The notes under the pieces were generated by a model, which searched no databases, was not told where the DNA came from, and saw only the letters and a list, made by a program, of their open reading frames with translations. From the NCBI GenBank assembly GCA_024138015.1, contig JAMXBB010000011.1, positions 36,192,989 through 36,256,988 of the forward strand: DNA of 64,000 nucleotides, given 5' to 3'. Source of the stretch: Lumnitzera littorea (Eukaryota; Streptophyta; Magnoliopsida; Myrtales; Combretaceae). Both the position numbers and the translations under genes were made by a program. This document shows, one piece after another, positions 46,661 to 57,900 of the stretch; position 1 is the stretch's first letter, and every line of letters begins with the position of its first letter.

Positions 46661-48065
46661 CTAAAATCTAATCTTTTGGTGGTTGGTAGGCTCATCCTGC
46701 GTCTTTTTCCTCTTTCGGATCTTAGGAGTCTCCTCTTCTTTGCCCTTAATCCTCTTTAATTGTGCTTCTAATGCCTTTATCTTCTGATGATATTCCTTGC
46801 AACGGTTTTCCAACTCCTGCTCTCTTTTACTCGTTCTCTTGGGTTCAGTTTGAACTTCTCCCTTCTCTTTGCTGTTTTCCATGTCTTTCAGCTCTTTTAG
46901 TTGGTGATAAGGAAATCCTTTGGTTTTCTGGCTCTTAGTTGCTATCCCCTTAGTGGTAGGGGTGGTCTTTCTTGTGCACTAAAGAGCTCGGATGCTCAGG
47001 AGCTTGGCTACTTTATCAGTCATCATCATGCCGGGGTTATGGAGGTCCAATGAGACAGCTTCTAATGATGGTTTGGGGATCATGTCCTTAATGAGTCCAT
47101 TGGCTTGGACATATCCAATACAGAGGTTGAAGCCGATCAGAGGGACCGGCTTGAAGTCTTCACACCTTCTTATCATTTCCTTGCTTGCAAACCACCTAGG
47201 TGTCGACAACAACTCTTCTACTTTCATACTCTGAAAGTGTTAGACCCAATAGCGGCTCAACTCTTTCTTCAAAAGATTTGATGAGATCATATTGCTAAGT
47301 AAACTTGGTTCGATTGAAATCAAGTTAGTAACTTCTCATGTGGCTAACGAACCAGACCACCAGTAGGACCATATTAGTTTTCAAATCTCCTCGTTTCTTT
47401 TTCTTGAGATGGTTTAGTGACCAGATCTGCTCGGCTAAAAGGGCCACGACATATGATTTCCCTTTAAGGAATTGGGTTACGAATTCCACAATTTTAAAGT
47501 GGACTTGATGTCTATCATCAGGGAATAAGATAGTATTGAAGACCACCAATATAAAAGCGTTGACCCGGTACTGGTGCCATACTTCTAAATTTGCACAAAA
47601 AACGTCGTGTTTTTCTCTATGCTTCAATTCAATAGAAAACCAGTCCATGACATCCTCTAATCGAATGGTCTTTTCTTGATTTAGAACTTGGTTTATTTCG
47701 GTTTTTCTGATTCCCAACAACTTGATGAAGATCTTTGTTACTGTAGCTTCCAAGTCTGGGACATAGACATCATCAGTGATTATAAGAGCCCACAACAATT
47801 GGGAGTATTATTCTAAAGTTAGGCTTAGTTGATGTAAGCCCATACAGAAACTGGTGGATTCAGGCTCCCATAGGTAGATAAAGGCCCGCACTAGAGTGAT
47901 GTTCAAGGGGATCTTCTGCAGAGAGAGGATGAGCCCAATCCTATTCTTGATAAACTCCTACTTATCTAGGCTGAAGAGTCGAAACTACGTTTGAAGCAGT
48001 TTTTGAGGCTAATGTAGTAGGTGGACATGAATGTCTTCGAAAGGCTCTTGACTTGATCTAGCCAT
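46661..48065 (-). pseudogene. Element C ORF1, DUF7745-like protein
   Basis: The ATG at 48065 (M-A-R-S-S-Q-E-P) lies in the same frame as the 157-codon piece at 47798-47325. Visible blocks: EFIKNRIGLILSLQKIP, WEPESTSFCMGLHQLSL, LEATVTKIFIKLLGIRK, VNAFILVVFNTILFPDDRH. After one frameshift it continues at 47227 (PVPLIGFNLCIGYVQANGL) and ends at 46661 with a lysine-rich coiled coil (QELENRCKEYHQKIKALEA). It is homologous to the ORF in element D. Its position before gag and the domain type are as in Tat-lineage elements with an extra ORF. 46371-46660 is a spacer without ORFs. Confidence 0.78.
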
Positions 48066-48669
48066 GACTAATTAAAATCAAAATTACAATTACAACATAT
48101 TCTAAACTTTACATAAAATTATTACAAATTATTTACAAGGAAATATTACAACTGCAATTTCACAACTGCCCTTGTCCATTTAAATCTGTCGCATCATATG
48201 TTCTTGCAATTTTTTTGAAAGAAAAGTTTTTGTGTAATGCAAAAGGGTGAGTTGTAAAGGTTCTCAAGTTCTGCAACCACTATGTTTTTTCAAAGCAACG
48301 ATTCTGTGGTCGCATTTGAACTTGAATGAGGTAGCCTTATCAGCCCCGGAAGGTGGTTACCCCACAACATTAGAAGCTTACACAATGGCCCCCCTCCTAA
48401 GGTCTTAATACGGCTTGATTCTGACCGTATCTACCATGCATTTATGATGCAGATAAATAAAATAAAAATAAAGTAAAACCCCTAAAGCTACCCTCTATAA
48501 ATAAACTGCAACAAAAAAATGTTCATAAAAAAAATAAAAAATAAGTAAAATAAACAAATACATAAAATAACATGCCTAGGTTCTTTTTTATTATTTTTAT
48601 TATTTCATCTTTTATTTTTTTGAAAAATAATCTTATTTTCTATAACTTCTAGTAGCTAGCCCTCTAGCG
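48066..48669 (-). other. 5' leader of element C
   Basis: Untranslated sequence between primer site and ORF1, with A/T-rich runs at 48470-48630. Nothing else seen. Confidence 0.6.
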
Positions 48670-48687
48670 TTTCTAATGGAGTCGCCA
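48670..48687 (-). other. Primer-binding site of element C
   Basis: On the minus strand TTGGCGACTCCATTAG follows the 5' LTR after a GT spacer. TGGCGACTC-type sites are usual in Tat-like elements and are assigned to a tRNA-Arg primer there. The later bases are mutated. Confidence 0.7.
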
Positions 48688-50537
48688 AACTGTCAAGCTT
48701 GATTTTTCGATTTTCTTTTATTTAAAATTGATTTCCCATTTTCAATTAATACTGAACCTTAACCCATTTAATATTAATCCTCGACTGAAGAAATTGGGAA
48801 ATTCTGATTTCTTATTTAGGAAAAGTTTTTGGAGTTATCACCCGATTGAAGTTGGGAAAAGAAAAAGAAATCGCAATTAATTAGGTAGATTGATTACGAT
48901 TTGGCTACCGATCTTTGATTTCAATTTGAATAAAGAACCAGAGGGTTCCGAGTTCGAGAGCTAACCTATTAAACCCTAACGGGTATTACTATCTATTTAC
49001 CAAAATTAAGATTATTTTTTTAATTATAAAATTTAAAAATAAATAAATAAATAAATCAAAAGAAAAAAAAAACGAAGTTTCTACAGATTTTATCGTCGCC
49101 CCAAAAGTGCCTATATACCTGCTAGCCGGGATCAGACGATTGTAGTTCTTTTCGAAAACTTTAATATGTTCGTTCTTTAATTTTAAAAACCGACCGGGTT
49201 TACATGTTTATCAATTTTGATTTATTCAAAGAAAATTCTAAGGGGTCCTAATTTCTTAGTATTTTTATTTTATAAAAAATTCTCTAAAATGTCCTAGTTC
49301 TTGAAATAGGTTGATTATTATTATTTTTTTAAATAAAATAACATTTCTAAATGAGAAATTCTAAAATAACCTAATGCTAAAAAGAAAAATTATTCCTAAC
49401 AATCCCTAAACTAATACATATATATATTTATATCTATATTACTACTATTAAACAATTATTTACTTAAATCAATATATATACTTAATCTATATAATAAAGA
49501 AAACTAATGCTAAAAGAAATATCCTAAACTATTATATACATACATATATATATGTATTATGTTATTAACATAAATAATAATAATAATATAATAATAATAA
49601 AAATCTAAAGCATCAAACCTGAGTGGCTGTCCATGGCAGTAGTTGTGTATGTTGTTCGGTGTTTGGAGCGTGTAGATATGCTGAAGACTGAATTCACCTG
49701 GAGTTTCTGTGCTTGGTCTGACGCATGTGGGTGTTGTAAATTCGCCGGGAGTTTCTGTGTGGATCAGCGACGGAATGCTGCTGGAGAGAAGATGGACTGG
49801 AGTGACAATTATGGAGCTTAGGCGTAATTTCTCGTGCTTGTCAGTTGCGCTGCGTTTCAATGTGCTGAACTGTGTAGTGGGCAATGATGTGTTTCACTAC
49901 TATAAATTGTACTTGTCGGGTGTTGGAGTGGCTGAAGTTGCACAAGACAATGAGCGGCAGCATGGGTTATAGCGTATGGTACTGTATTTGTGCGGCCTAT
50001 GCTCGGTGCTGCTGTAGTCGTTTATGCAACAGGGACTCGTCGTTGTGAAGTCAGGCGAGGAACTCGTGCTTGCTTGCTGTACGATCTGTGTGTGAATATT
50101 GTTGGATCTAGTCTATTGGATAACGTAGACTGGCGAAGTGCTGCAGTAGCGATAGCTGTTCAGTTGAATCGTACAATGTGGTGTGCGATTTAGCGTGATT
50201 GAGCGCGATTGGTGAAGTGGACAGTGATCGAGTGGCGTCTTGGTGATTAGTTATTGTTTACAATTGTTGTTCACTAGCCGTGGCCGTTCTTCGTGAGTGA
50301 AGACTATGAGCGATGTTACTGAGGTCTAATCGTGGGAATGTCTTGCAGTATACTGCCGTGTGGTTGTATGAGAGAGAGTGGGTCGTTGGAATTATGACTA
50401 GTGAGTGAATTCGTAATTACTATGCATAGTAAGATGCTGTGCTCGTACAGCAGTGATTGTGGATGAAGAAGACTGATGTGTGGCCTACTGTCATTTATGT
50501 GGTTGGTCAGTGAGGAGTGTGGAGTTGGCATTTGCTG

Positions 50538-50545
50538 TATTTATA
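50538..50545 (-). promoter_or_regulatory. TATA box candidate, 5' LTR of C
   Basis: TATAAATA on the minus strand at the matching place of the 5' LTR. This copy would drive the element transcript. Confidence 0.5.
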
Positions 50546-50710
50546 AATCTAAACCATATTGTATCTATTGTATCTAATTTGATCATAATTAAATTAGATC
50601 GAAATTAATTCAAATCTGATTTAATAAAATCAAATTAGATTCAAATGATTTTAATTAGATATGAATCTCGTTTATTCATCTCACTTTTTGTAAAAGATAG
50701 GAAAAATAAA

Positions 50711-50804
50711 AGACATAAGTACCTAACAAAACTCGAACGCAAGACCTCAAATTAAGTCCAATCCAATACTTTAATGCTTATTTGTTAAGCCGTTGGCTTG
50801 TGTC
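50711..50804 (-). other. tRNA-like segment in the 5' LTR of C
   Basis: This is the copy of 37696-37789. The B-box-like core GCGTTCGAGT and the GCTTA...TAAGC part are kept with several transitions (GCTTAACAAATAAGC). Confidence 0.4.
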
Positions 50805-51101
50805 TTAATATTTAGTACAATTAAATTGTACTTACAACACGTGACTGTCTAAAATAATTTTTTGAACTAAGCTAAACTAAAATAATTTACTTCCTAAAAA
50901 AAAAAATCTAAAAAATCTTTTTAATTTTTCTTTTTCTCATCATTTTCATTTTTTTTATTTTCATCATTTATCAATTTTTACTATTTTTATCTTTTATTAA
51001 ATTTTTTTATTTTTATTATTATTTTATTTTTGAATTAAGTCTCTTTTTGTAAAATAAAAATTAGGACTACAGAGGGACAAAAATTAGGTGTTTACACCAT
51101 C

Positions 51102-51950
51102 TTTTAGAGCTGCGAAGAAGTGAAATTAGTCATAGTAAACAACTAGAGTAAAGGCTCCCAATTATGGAAAAAGGGGCTACTGACATTAGAAGAAAGGCTC
51201 ATGGATCTAGAAATGGTTGTATGCGTTATATGGGCCTTATTGCTTGAGAAACATCATATCTTGAGATTTGTAAGAAGTCATCGAAATCTAGTAGTGAATC
51301 CTCACTTAGCAAGATAACGGTTAATGCAGATGAAGATAATTTAATGGAGAATATACATGTTTTGATTAACATGGCTATTAACCAACCTTAAGGTAGGCCT
51401 CACTATACATAGACACTTAGGGTTGAGTTTGAGAGAGTCCCATGCATTGAAAACTTATTGTTGTCGCTTGAAATGTTGGCCCATCATCCAAAGCAACTGG
51501 AAACACTCCTAAGTAATGACTAAGATACGTACCACCAGATAGTTCACTCTAATTCCTGTCTTGATCACTCAACTATTCCATCAGTTAAGAAAAGCAAGGA
51601 TGTTAGGCTTTAAACTCCTTCAAACAAGATGCATACCATGAGATAGAAACCTCAGTTTGCATTTTGGTTATCACTTAGGCTCCACGGGTCATTCGATTGA
51701 AGATTGTTAAAGATTGAGGCAAAGAGTACAAGACCTCATTGATACAGGGTTCATTTAGATAGAGGGGTTAAATTTCAAAGTCAGCCTTAATTTACCTACG
51801 AGATCTAATGGGGCAAATATTAATAAGTTAACGTCAACAATTGAAGAGGAAGAAATAGCTATAATTGCCAAACATAAAAGTAACTTTACATTACTCCTGA
51901 GTGTAGGGCCAAAGCCTACACCAAGTACATAGCATTAAGACCCTTTGAAT
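51102..51950 (+). pseudogene. Element D gag remnant with zinc-knuckle region
   Basis: This plus-strand piece right of element C holds LMENIHVLINMAINQP, RVEFERVPCIENLLLSLEML and, near 51680-51750, a knuckle-like GHSIEDC followed by RLRQRVQDLIDTGFI, a typical end of Tat gag. Element C has the parallel block LRNKIQDLIDEGTV. Stops replace several residues. The sequence ends at the LTR of Copia element B. Confidence 0.7.
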
Positions 51951-53308
51951 TGATATCTTTAAATTTTTAAAAAAATTTCGATATAAGAAAAATAAAATTT
52001 ACCCCTCTTAACAACTTATAATGATGAATAATGATATTTTAACAATTTAACACACAACAAAAATGAAAAGTAAAAGAGTGAGGAAGGAGAATATTAGGTA
52101 AAGATTTTATAGAGCTTTAGCCTTATACCTACTACTCTCTTCCGACTCTACTGTTGGGACTCGATCTACTTCACCGGTGCTGTTTCACTTGATCTACTAA
52201 ATCAAATAACAAAGACATTACAAGCTCTTGTCATACATGGACATTACACCACTCTACTCTACCTATCTAGCCTCTCTATAGTCTAAGCTAATATAGATCT
52301 ACAGAGTACAAATGTACTTATCTCAATACTCAAACATTAAATAATAATTACAAATTACAAGTGAGAACAAAAGTATAAATCTTAAGCAATTTTGCTCAAA
52401 ACAAAAATAACAATTGTTATAATGTCGCTTCAGTGCAACTTTTTGAAGAAGCACCTGAAGGACATTCTATGACTTTTTAGAAGGTAGAACCTGATCAAGA
52501 CTTTTTGTTTTGCAAGACCTTTGTTTAGAGTTGTATCTCAATGTTTTGAATCATTTCTCTTTTATATTGAGATCTTCCAATAGCTAAAAATCTGATGATT
52601 ATCTTTTATCCAACTATTAGTTATCTAAGATAATTCTTTGGATATTTTTGAGAAGATATCGATCATTTCAAATTCAAAACCAACTCTCCTTATCTTGTTT
52701 AAATTAGATATTCATCAATCCACAACCACCTGATAAGCTTCTGATTTGAATTTAAAAAGATATGCTTTTGTTAGCAACTTCTGGATAGGACTTATATTTA
52801 AGATTTGAAATTCCATAAAATCTGATTCAACCTTATCTTTATTTGTATTTATACCTATCTTAATTTTTCAAAAATTAATTTACTCAAAAAATCTCCATGG
52901 ATCTTGATTCCATCTTAAGTAAAACAGGATTAAGTGTGTTTCCCTAATATACTCAATCTAGTAGAGCAAGACCTTAATTTCTACAAATTTGATATAACTT
53001 AATTTTCCATGTTACTTTTCTAGATTAACTTTTTGAATAACCTTTTGAAAAGTATCAATCTTCATTATTTCAAAGTCTTTGAACAAGCTTTTGTCACTTC
53101 TACTTATAAAGCTTCTAAAATACTTTTTAAAGAATTTTAGACTATTTTCTTTTTTAGTCATGTCAGACCTTTTAAATAAGTTTTTGAAGATAACTTAATA
53201 TTGTGAATTTTAACTTTCTAAAAACCCTTTTTAATGCTTACAATCTTAATGATTCATTAGCATTTATCCATTTTTGTTATTATCAAAATTTATGAGAGAT
53301 ATCTAACA
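51951..53308 (-). repeat. 3' LTR of Copia B
   Basis: Minus-strand start TGTTAGATATCTCTC at 53308, end AAAGATATCA at 51951. Direct repeat of 61119-62484. Confidence 0.93.
52560..52566 (-). promoter_or_regulatory. TATA box, 3' LTR of Copia B
   Basis: TATAAAA on the minus strand, conserved at 61727-61733 and in the LTR of element A. Confidence 0.6.
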
Positions 53309-53321
53309 TTTTCCCCCTTTT
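53309..53321 (-). other. Polypurine tract of Copia B
   Basis: AAAAGGGGGAAAA on the minus strand, directly before the 3' LTR. Confidence 0.85.
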
Positions 53322-53699
53322 CTATGATAGCAAAAACACTATTATAAAACCAAATCACAAAAATAAGAATTCACAATTACAATCATATAATTATCATGTC
53401 TGCAGACCACAATTGTTTTGGTTTTTCTCTCCCCCCTTTTTTATTATCATCTTTGAATAATATACTGTGAGGCCATTAATAAACCCACGCACCAACCCCC
53501 CCCCCCTCAATATTTATAGAATATTGAGAATGATTAAGAGAAATAAACTAATAAACATACTACATTGATTAAAGGAAATATCATGACCAGCAAAATAGAA
53601 CATGAAATAAGTCCACAGGACGACTGAAACAAAATATCCTAACATAGAGTTCTTTGTTAGAACTAAAACCAAACAAGGAAAAGAGAATCACCAAAACAT

Positions 53700-55819
53700 T
53701 CATTTTTTGGATCTCTTCGTTTTCTTCTTAGCATGTAGTTTGAATTTGTTAGAATAAGTTAAAGGATCTTTACTAGGAGATAGATTGGTTTCAAAAGATG
53801 TTGTGACCGAGGAAGTTGGTTCCATGCTTTTGTTAGAGATTGGTATGTTTTGGATGGGAGCAAGTGGAGAGGTTTCTTTGGTGGAAGCTACAAAAAGAGT
53901 TTTAGTGTGGCCTTCAGGAGGTGTTTGTTCTTCACGATTAAGAACAAGAGTAGTAATTTGAGGTGACTTATCAAAAGATTGTAGAGAAATGACAAGGGTC
54001 TTCTCTAAAGTTAGAATAAGAATGAAAATAGTATAATCTATTGGATGAGTAGAGGGATCAGGTTTAGATGGTGTAAGAGGGGTATTTGAAATAGGAACAT
54101 ATGGTTCTCTAGGTGTGAGATGAGGATTAGATGCAGGAACAGATGGTTTAGAGGGTTCAGTGGTTTGGTTCTATGTAAGGGATTCATGAAAAACCTCAGG
54201 GTGCATTTGGTTAGTAAGATTTGATTTAGTAACAGTTTCCTTAACCTAAGCCTTAAATAAATCTTTCATTCCAGTAATCTGATCCCTAACTAACTTTCCT
54301 ACAACTGCCTTCATTCCTTTAGAAAGTTGTTCAACAAATGTTGAGCTTTCCCCTTGCTTGTAGTGAACTGGCTATTGTTTTGAACTTTCTGAATCACTAT
54401 CTAAAGTTGACCCAATTGGTTCCCTAAATTCAATGCCACTCGATCTTCTAATCAATTTCCCTTTTCTTTTTGTTTCCTCTTCAACTGGCTGCTTTCTTCT
54501 CTTCCTTTTCTTTTCATTGCCTTTTTCTTCAATTTACCCTTCTTTTTAGATTTGAGGGATGAACAAAGATTCCTCTATTATGTGAATGCCAAAGCTTGTC
54601 ATTCACATAAATCCTATTTGTTTGAAAATTGTTTCACCTAGTTTAATAGGGGAAAAAGGACAACTTACTTCTCTAAGATTTTTCAACTTTTTGAAACTAA
54701 AAAAAGCCATCAACACATTTCCATATGGTCTAACATCTATGTGTTGCATCATCAATTTCACAACATCTACGTATCTTTTTCCTAACATTGCCAAAATCAC
54801 TAGTGCATCCTCTCTAGTTACAGAGGTTGCATTACCTTTCCTAAGCAGCAAAAATGAGTTGACGAATTTATGTAAAATTCTTACTAACAACTTAAATTCC
54901 ATACTAAAGATATCTCTCCCTATTCTCAATTCAATTCCATCATTCAATTCAGTGAATAAATTCTCCTTTGTCAATTGTCCTAAGCTCTTATCCTCACGCA
55001 TTTCTTTAATGCTAAAGCATTTTAAATGTCCTTCTTTGTGATTTCTATCTTTTGTCCTAACACAGTTGACTTCTAGACTTCCTGATTTTTGCTATCAAGC
55101 TTCTTATAAAATTGATCTATCAATTCTCCATATATCACTCTGTGCATATAAGCTAGATTATTTAAACCCAGTCCATTCAAATAGTCTTTCCAGTAAAAGC
55201 CATTCTTATAAAAGAATTATAGGTCTAAATAAAATGAATCTTTGATGGAAAGATTTTAACCTTTTACAATATACCTTTTCTTGGGTTTGTCCTTTGATTT
55301 GAAGGAAGAAATTGATGTTTTGACTTTAGGTGATTTACCTACATTCTGAAGAGATTTTGAAGTCTTCTTAACTAAAGTAGCAACCTTAGGTTTTCAAAGA
55401 GACTTCCTTAGCTTTAGAACTAGGGCAAGTTCTGAAGGATTTCTTTCAGAAACTTCTTCAGATAGTTTGTCTAAGGGATTAAAATCTTCTGATTCAGCAA
55501 CTTCTTCGGATGAACTGGATTCTTGAACATCCTAAATAGTCTTCTAATTGACTTCTTGAACTTATTCAAAATGTACCTTAGAGGCTTTCTTTTGATTAAC
55601 TTCTTGGGCAGCCTCTTCTAATGGTTCATCTTGAAGTTCAAGGGTTAGAGTTTTTTTAGATGAATCTTGGTATGTTTTAGAGGGTGGATTAGGTTGTAGG
55701 TTTTTTGGAATGGTAGCATTTGTCGCTTGTTCATTAAGAACGATGGGATTCTTAGGATCATTTTGAATTTTGGATTTAATCCCCTTAGTTGCAATGCGAG
55801 TAGATTTTCTAGGTGCCAT
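53700..55819 (-). pseudogene. Copia B extra 3' ORF, putative plant transposon protein domain
   Basis: The ATG at 55819 (M-A-P-R-K-S-T-R-I-A) follows pol (end 56111) after about 290 bases. The N-terminal third is polar and low complexity (QDEPLEEAAQEVNQKKASK). The conserved domain is in a clean frame at 55001-54603: GQLTKENLFTELNDGIELR, EFKLLVRILHKFVNSFL, YVDVVKLMMQHIDVRPYGNV and PIKLGETIFKQ. The C-terminal part is Pro/Ser/Thr-rich with a Lys-rich end (KLHAKKKTKRSKK), stop at 53700. About 700 codons in all, with several stops. The function is unknown. ORFs in this place are called env-like in SIRE elements, but I see no convincing signal peptide or membrane segment. The ORF at 54586-55041 on the other strand is a shadow. 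Confidence 0.82.
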
Positions 55820-56110
55820 GAAGTTTGATTTGAAAGAGAATAGCATGAGAGAAGAATAGGAAAGGTTTGATGAAGTGAGAGAAAGAGAGAAAGAAAAAAA
55901 AATGAGGCTTTTATGAGTGATTAAATTGCCAATGTTAGTGGCAGTTAACCGAAGAGAGTAGATTAACTTAATGGACCCATTAAAGAGGATTTTGTGGACC
56001 TACTAAAGACATGCTAAGCCCTTAATCCTTTATATGTCTAGCAAAAAAAAAAAAAAAATAGAAAATCTTGCACGTGATCAAGAAAAAAAATAATAACAAT
56101 ACTTTCTAAG

Positions 56111-57900
56111 TTAACAAAAAGCATTACAAACACCTAACTCATTATGAATAAATTCAAATCTTAATTTGTCAAGGGGCTTAGTAAAAATATTAGCAAATTG
56201 ATATTTAGTTGGAATAAAATCAACACTTACATCATTATTTGCCACATGATTATGAATGAAATGGTGCCTTATTTCTATGTGTTTTGACCTTGAGTGATGA
56301 ACTGGATTTTTTATCAGATTAATAACATTAGTATTATCACATTTTATAGGATATGTTTTTACAATTTAATCCATAGTCATCTAATTGTTGTTTTAACCAA
56401 AGTATTTGTGCACAACAATTTCCAATAGATATATGTTCAGCTTCTACAGTTAAAAGAGTAACAGGAGTTTGTTTCTTAGAATACCAAGAAACTAACTTCT
56501 CTCCTAAGAACAGATAAGTTCCTAAAGTACTCTTCTTATCTACCTTATAACCTGTATAGTCAGCATCTAAATATCCTATGAGATCAAAATTTTTACTCTT
56601 AAGATATTAAATTCCTAATTTTGCAGTTCTTTTTATATATTTAAAGATTTTTTTAATTGCATTTAAATGTGTTTTACTTAGTGAACTTTGAAATTTAGTA
56701 CATACACAAGTATTAAACAGAATATCAGGGTGTAAAGCAATTAAATATAATAAAGATCCAATTAAGCTTTGATAGAGTTTTTCATTTACCTTTTTGCCAT
56801 TACTTGTGATGTCAAGTTTGGTTGATGTACTCATAGGTATTGAAGAATCCTTGGTATTCTCAAAACCAAATTTCTTCAATATCTATCTGGTGTACTTTTT
56901 TTGGTGAATAAATATTCTATTCTTTGATTGTTTGATTTGCAATCCCAACAAGAAATTTAATTTACCTATGAGTAACATCTCAAATTCTACCTACATCAAA
57001 CTTGAAAATTCTTGACAATATTTCTTAGTAGTTGCACTAAAAACAATATTATCAACATAGATTTGTACAATTAACATATCACTTCCATGATGTTTCATGA
57101 AAGGGGTGGTATCTACTTTTCCTCTTTGAAAGTCATTTTTAATCAAGAATTAACTTAGTCTATCCTACCAAGCATGAGGAGCCTCTTTAAGTCCATACAA
57201 GGCCTTTTTCAACTTATACACATGATCTAATGTGAAGGGGTCTTCAAATCTAAGGGGTTGATCAACATAAACTTCTTCTTTTATGAATCCATTAAAAAAA
57301 ATACTTTTTACATCCATCTGATACAGCTTAAAATTTTTCAAACAAGCAAAAGCAAGTAATAATCTTATAGCTTCCAATCTAGCAACAAGAGCATAGGTTT
57401 CATCATAGTCTATTCCTTCTTCCTATGAATAACCTTTAGCTACCAACCGTGCTTTGTTTCTAATTATTTTTCCCTATTCATCCGGCTTATTTAAAAATAC
57501 CCATTTAGTTCCTATGATTGATTTGCTTTTAGTTTTGGGAACTAAACTTCAAACTTGATTTCTCTAAAATTGACTAAGTTCTTCTTATATGACCAAGATC
57601 TAGTTAGAATCATTTAAAGCTTCATCTACTGAATGAGGTTCAATTTCATAAATTAGAGCAAAATGAGTTTCAAAGTTCTATAAGCTCAATGTTGTTCTTA
57701 TTCTTGATCTAACATTACCAATTATAAGCTCAAGAGGATGATCAATTTTAAATTTTAAAGTAGATGGTGGAGTATGAAAGTATTTAGAACCTTTTGACTT
57801 ACCTTTTGGATGTGTAACAAACCAGGTATTAATTTCTGAAGTACCTTCGATTTTGGTTTTGTTTCGATTTCACCAAGCATCCTTAAAGCTTTGGAAGTGC
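56111..57900 (-). pseudogene. Copia B reverse transcriptase and RNase H
   Basis: The RVT_2 reverse transcriptase begins near 57570 (SIIGTKWVFLNKPDE, VAKGYS). A clean stretch at 57377-57165 shows MEAIRLLLAFACLKNFKLYQ, MDVKSIFFNGFIKEEVYVDQ and YKLKKALYGLKEAPHAW. The catalytic box at 57048-57059 is Y-V-D-N, so the second Asp has become Asn. 56879-56607 continues with KKFGFENTKDSSIPMSTSTK and YQSLIGSLLYL. RNase H runs to the stop at 56111, with DADYTGYKVDKKSTLGTYLF, TVEAEHISIGNCCAQILWLK and IFTKPLDKLRFEFI. It matches element A closely. Confidence 0.93.

Larger units (their letters stand above)
35681..51096 (-). mobile_element. Element C: Tat/Ogre-like Gypsy retrotransposon, full-length structure
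   Basis: It is 15.4 kb with LTRs at both ends, a perfect 5-base target duplication CCATC (35676-35680 and 51097-51101), a primer site beside the 5' LTR and a purine tract beside the 3' LTR. Coding order on the minus strand: ORF1, gag, protease, likely intron, RT with RNase H, second (Tat-type) RNase H, integrase. A tandem-repeat array fills much of the 3' untranslated region. Large size, LTR start TGTAAACACCTAATTTTTG, second RNase H, ORF1 and intron together point to the Tat/Ogre lineage. All ORFs are broken and both visible integrase Asp residues are replaced, so it is inactive. Confidence 0.94.
48691..51096 (-). repeat. 5' LTR of element C
   Basis: It keeps the canonical ends: on the minus strand TGTAAACACC at 51096 and AAGCTTGACA at 48691. 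At 2406 bases it is close to the 2415 of its partner. The open frames at 49510-49884, 49709-49972 and 49990-50193 are chance readings in LTR sequence; their echo in the other LTR reflects the repeat. Confidence 0.93.
33356..51950 (+). mobile_element. Element D: Tat-like Gypsy remnant, host of element C
   Basis: Plus-strand pieces of an upstream ORF (33356-34850) and gag (about 35500-35680 and 51097-51950) lie on both sides of element C and point the same way. The CCATC duplication around C shows that C landed in a single continuous sequence here. No LTRs, RT or integrase of D were found in the window; its right part is lost or displaced where Copia element B begins. The LTR and coding sequences between 35681 and 51096 belong to C, not D. 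Confidence 0.7.

Noticed and set aside
54586..55041. 151-codon plus-strand frame
   Set aside because: Antisense to the conserved domain of the Copia B 3' ORF.
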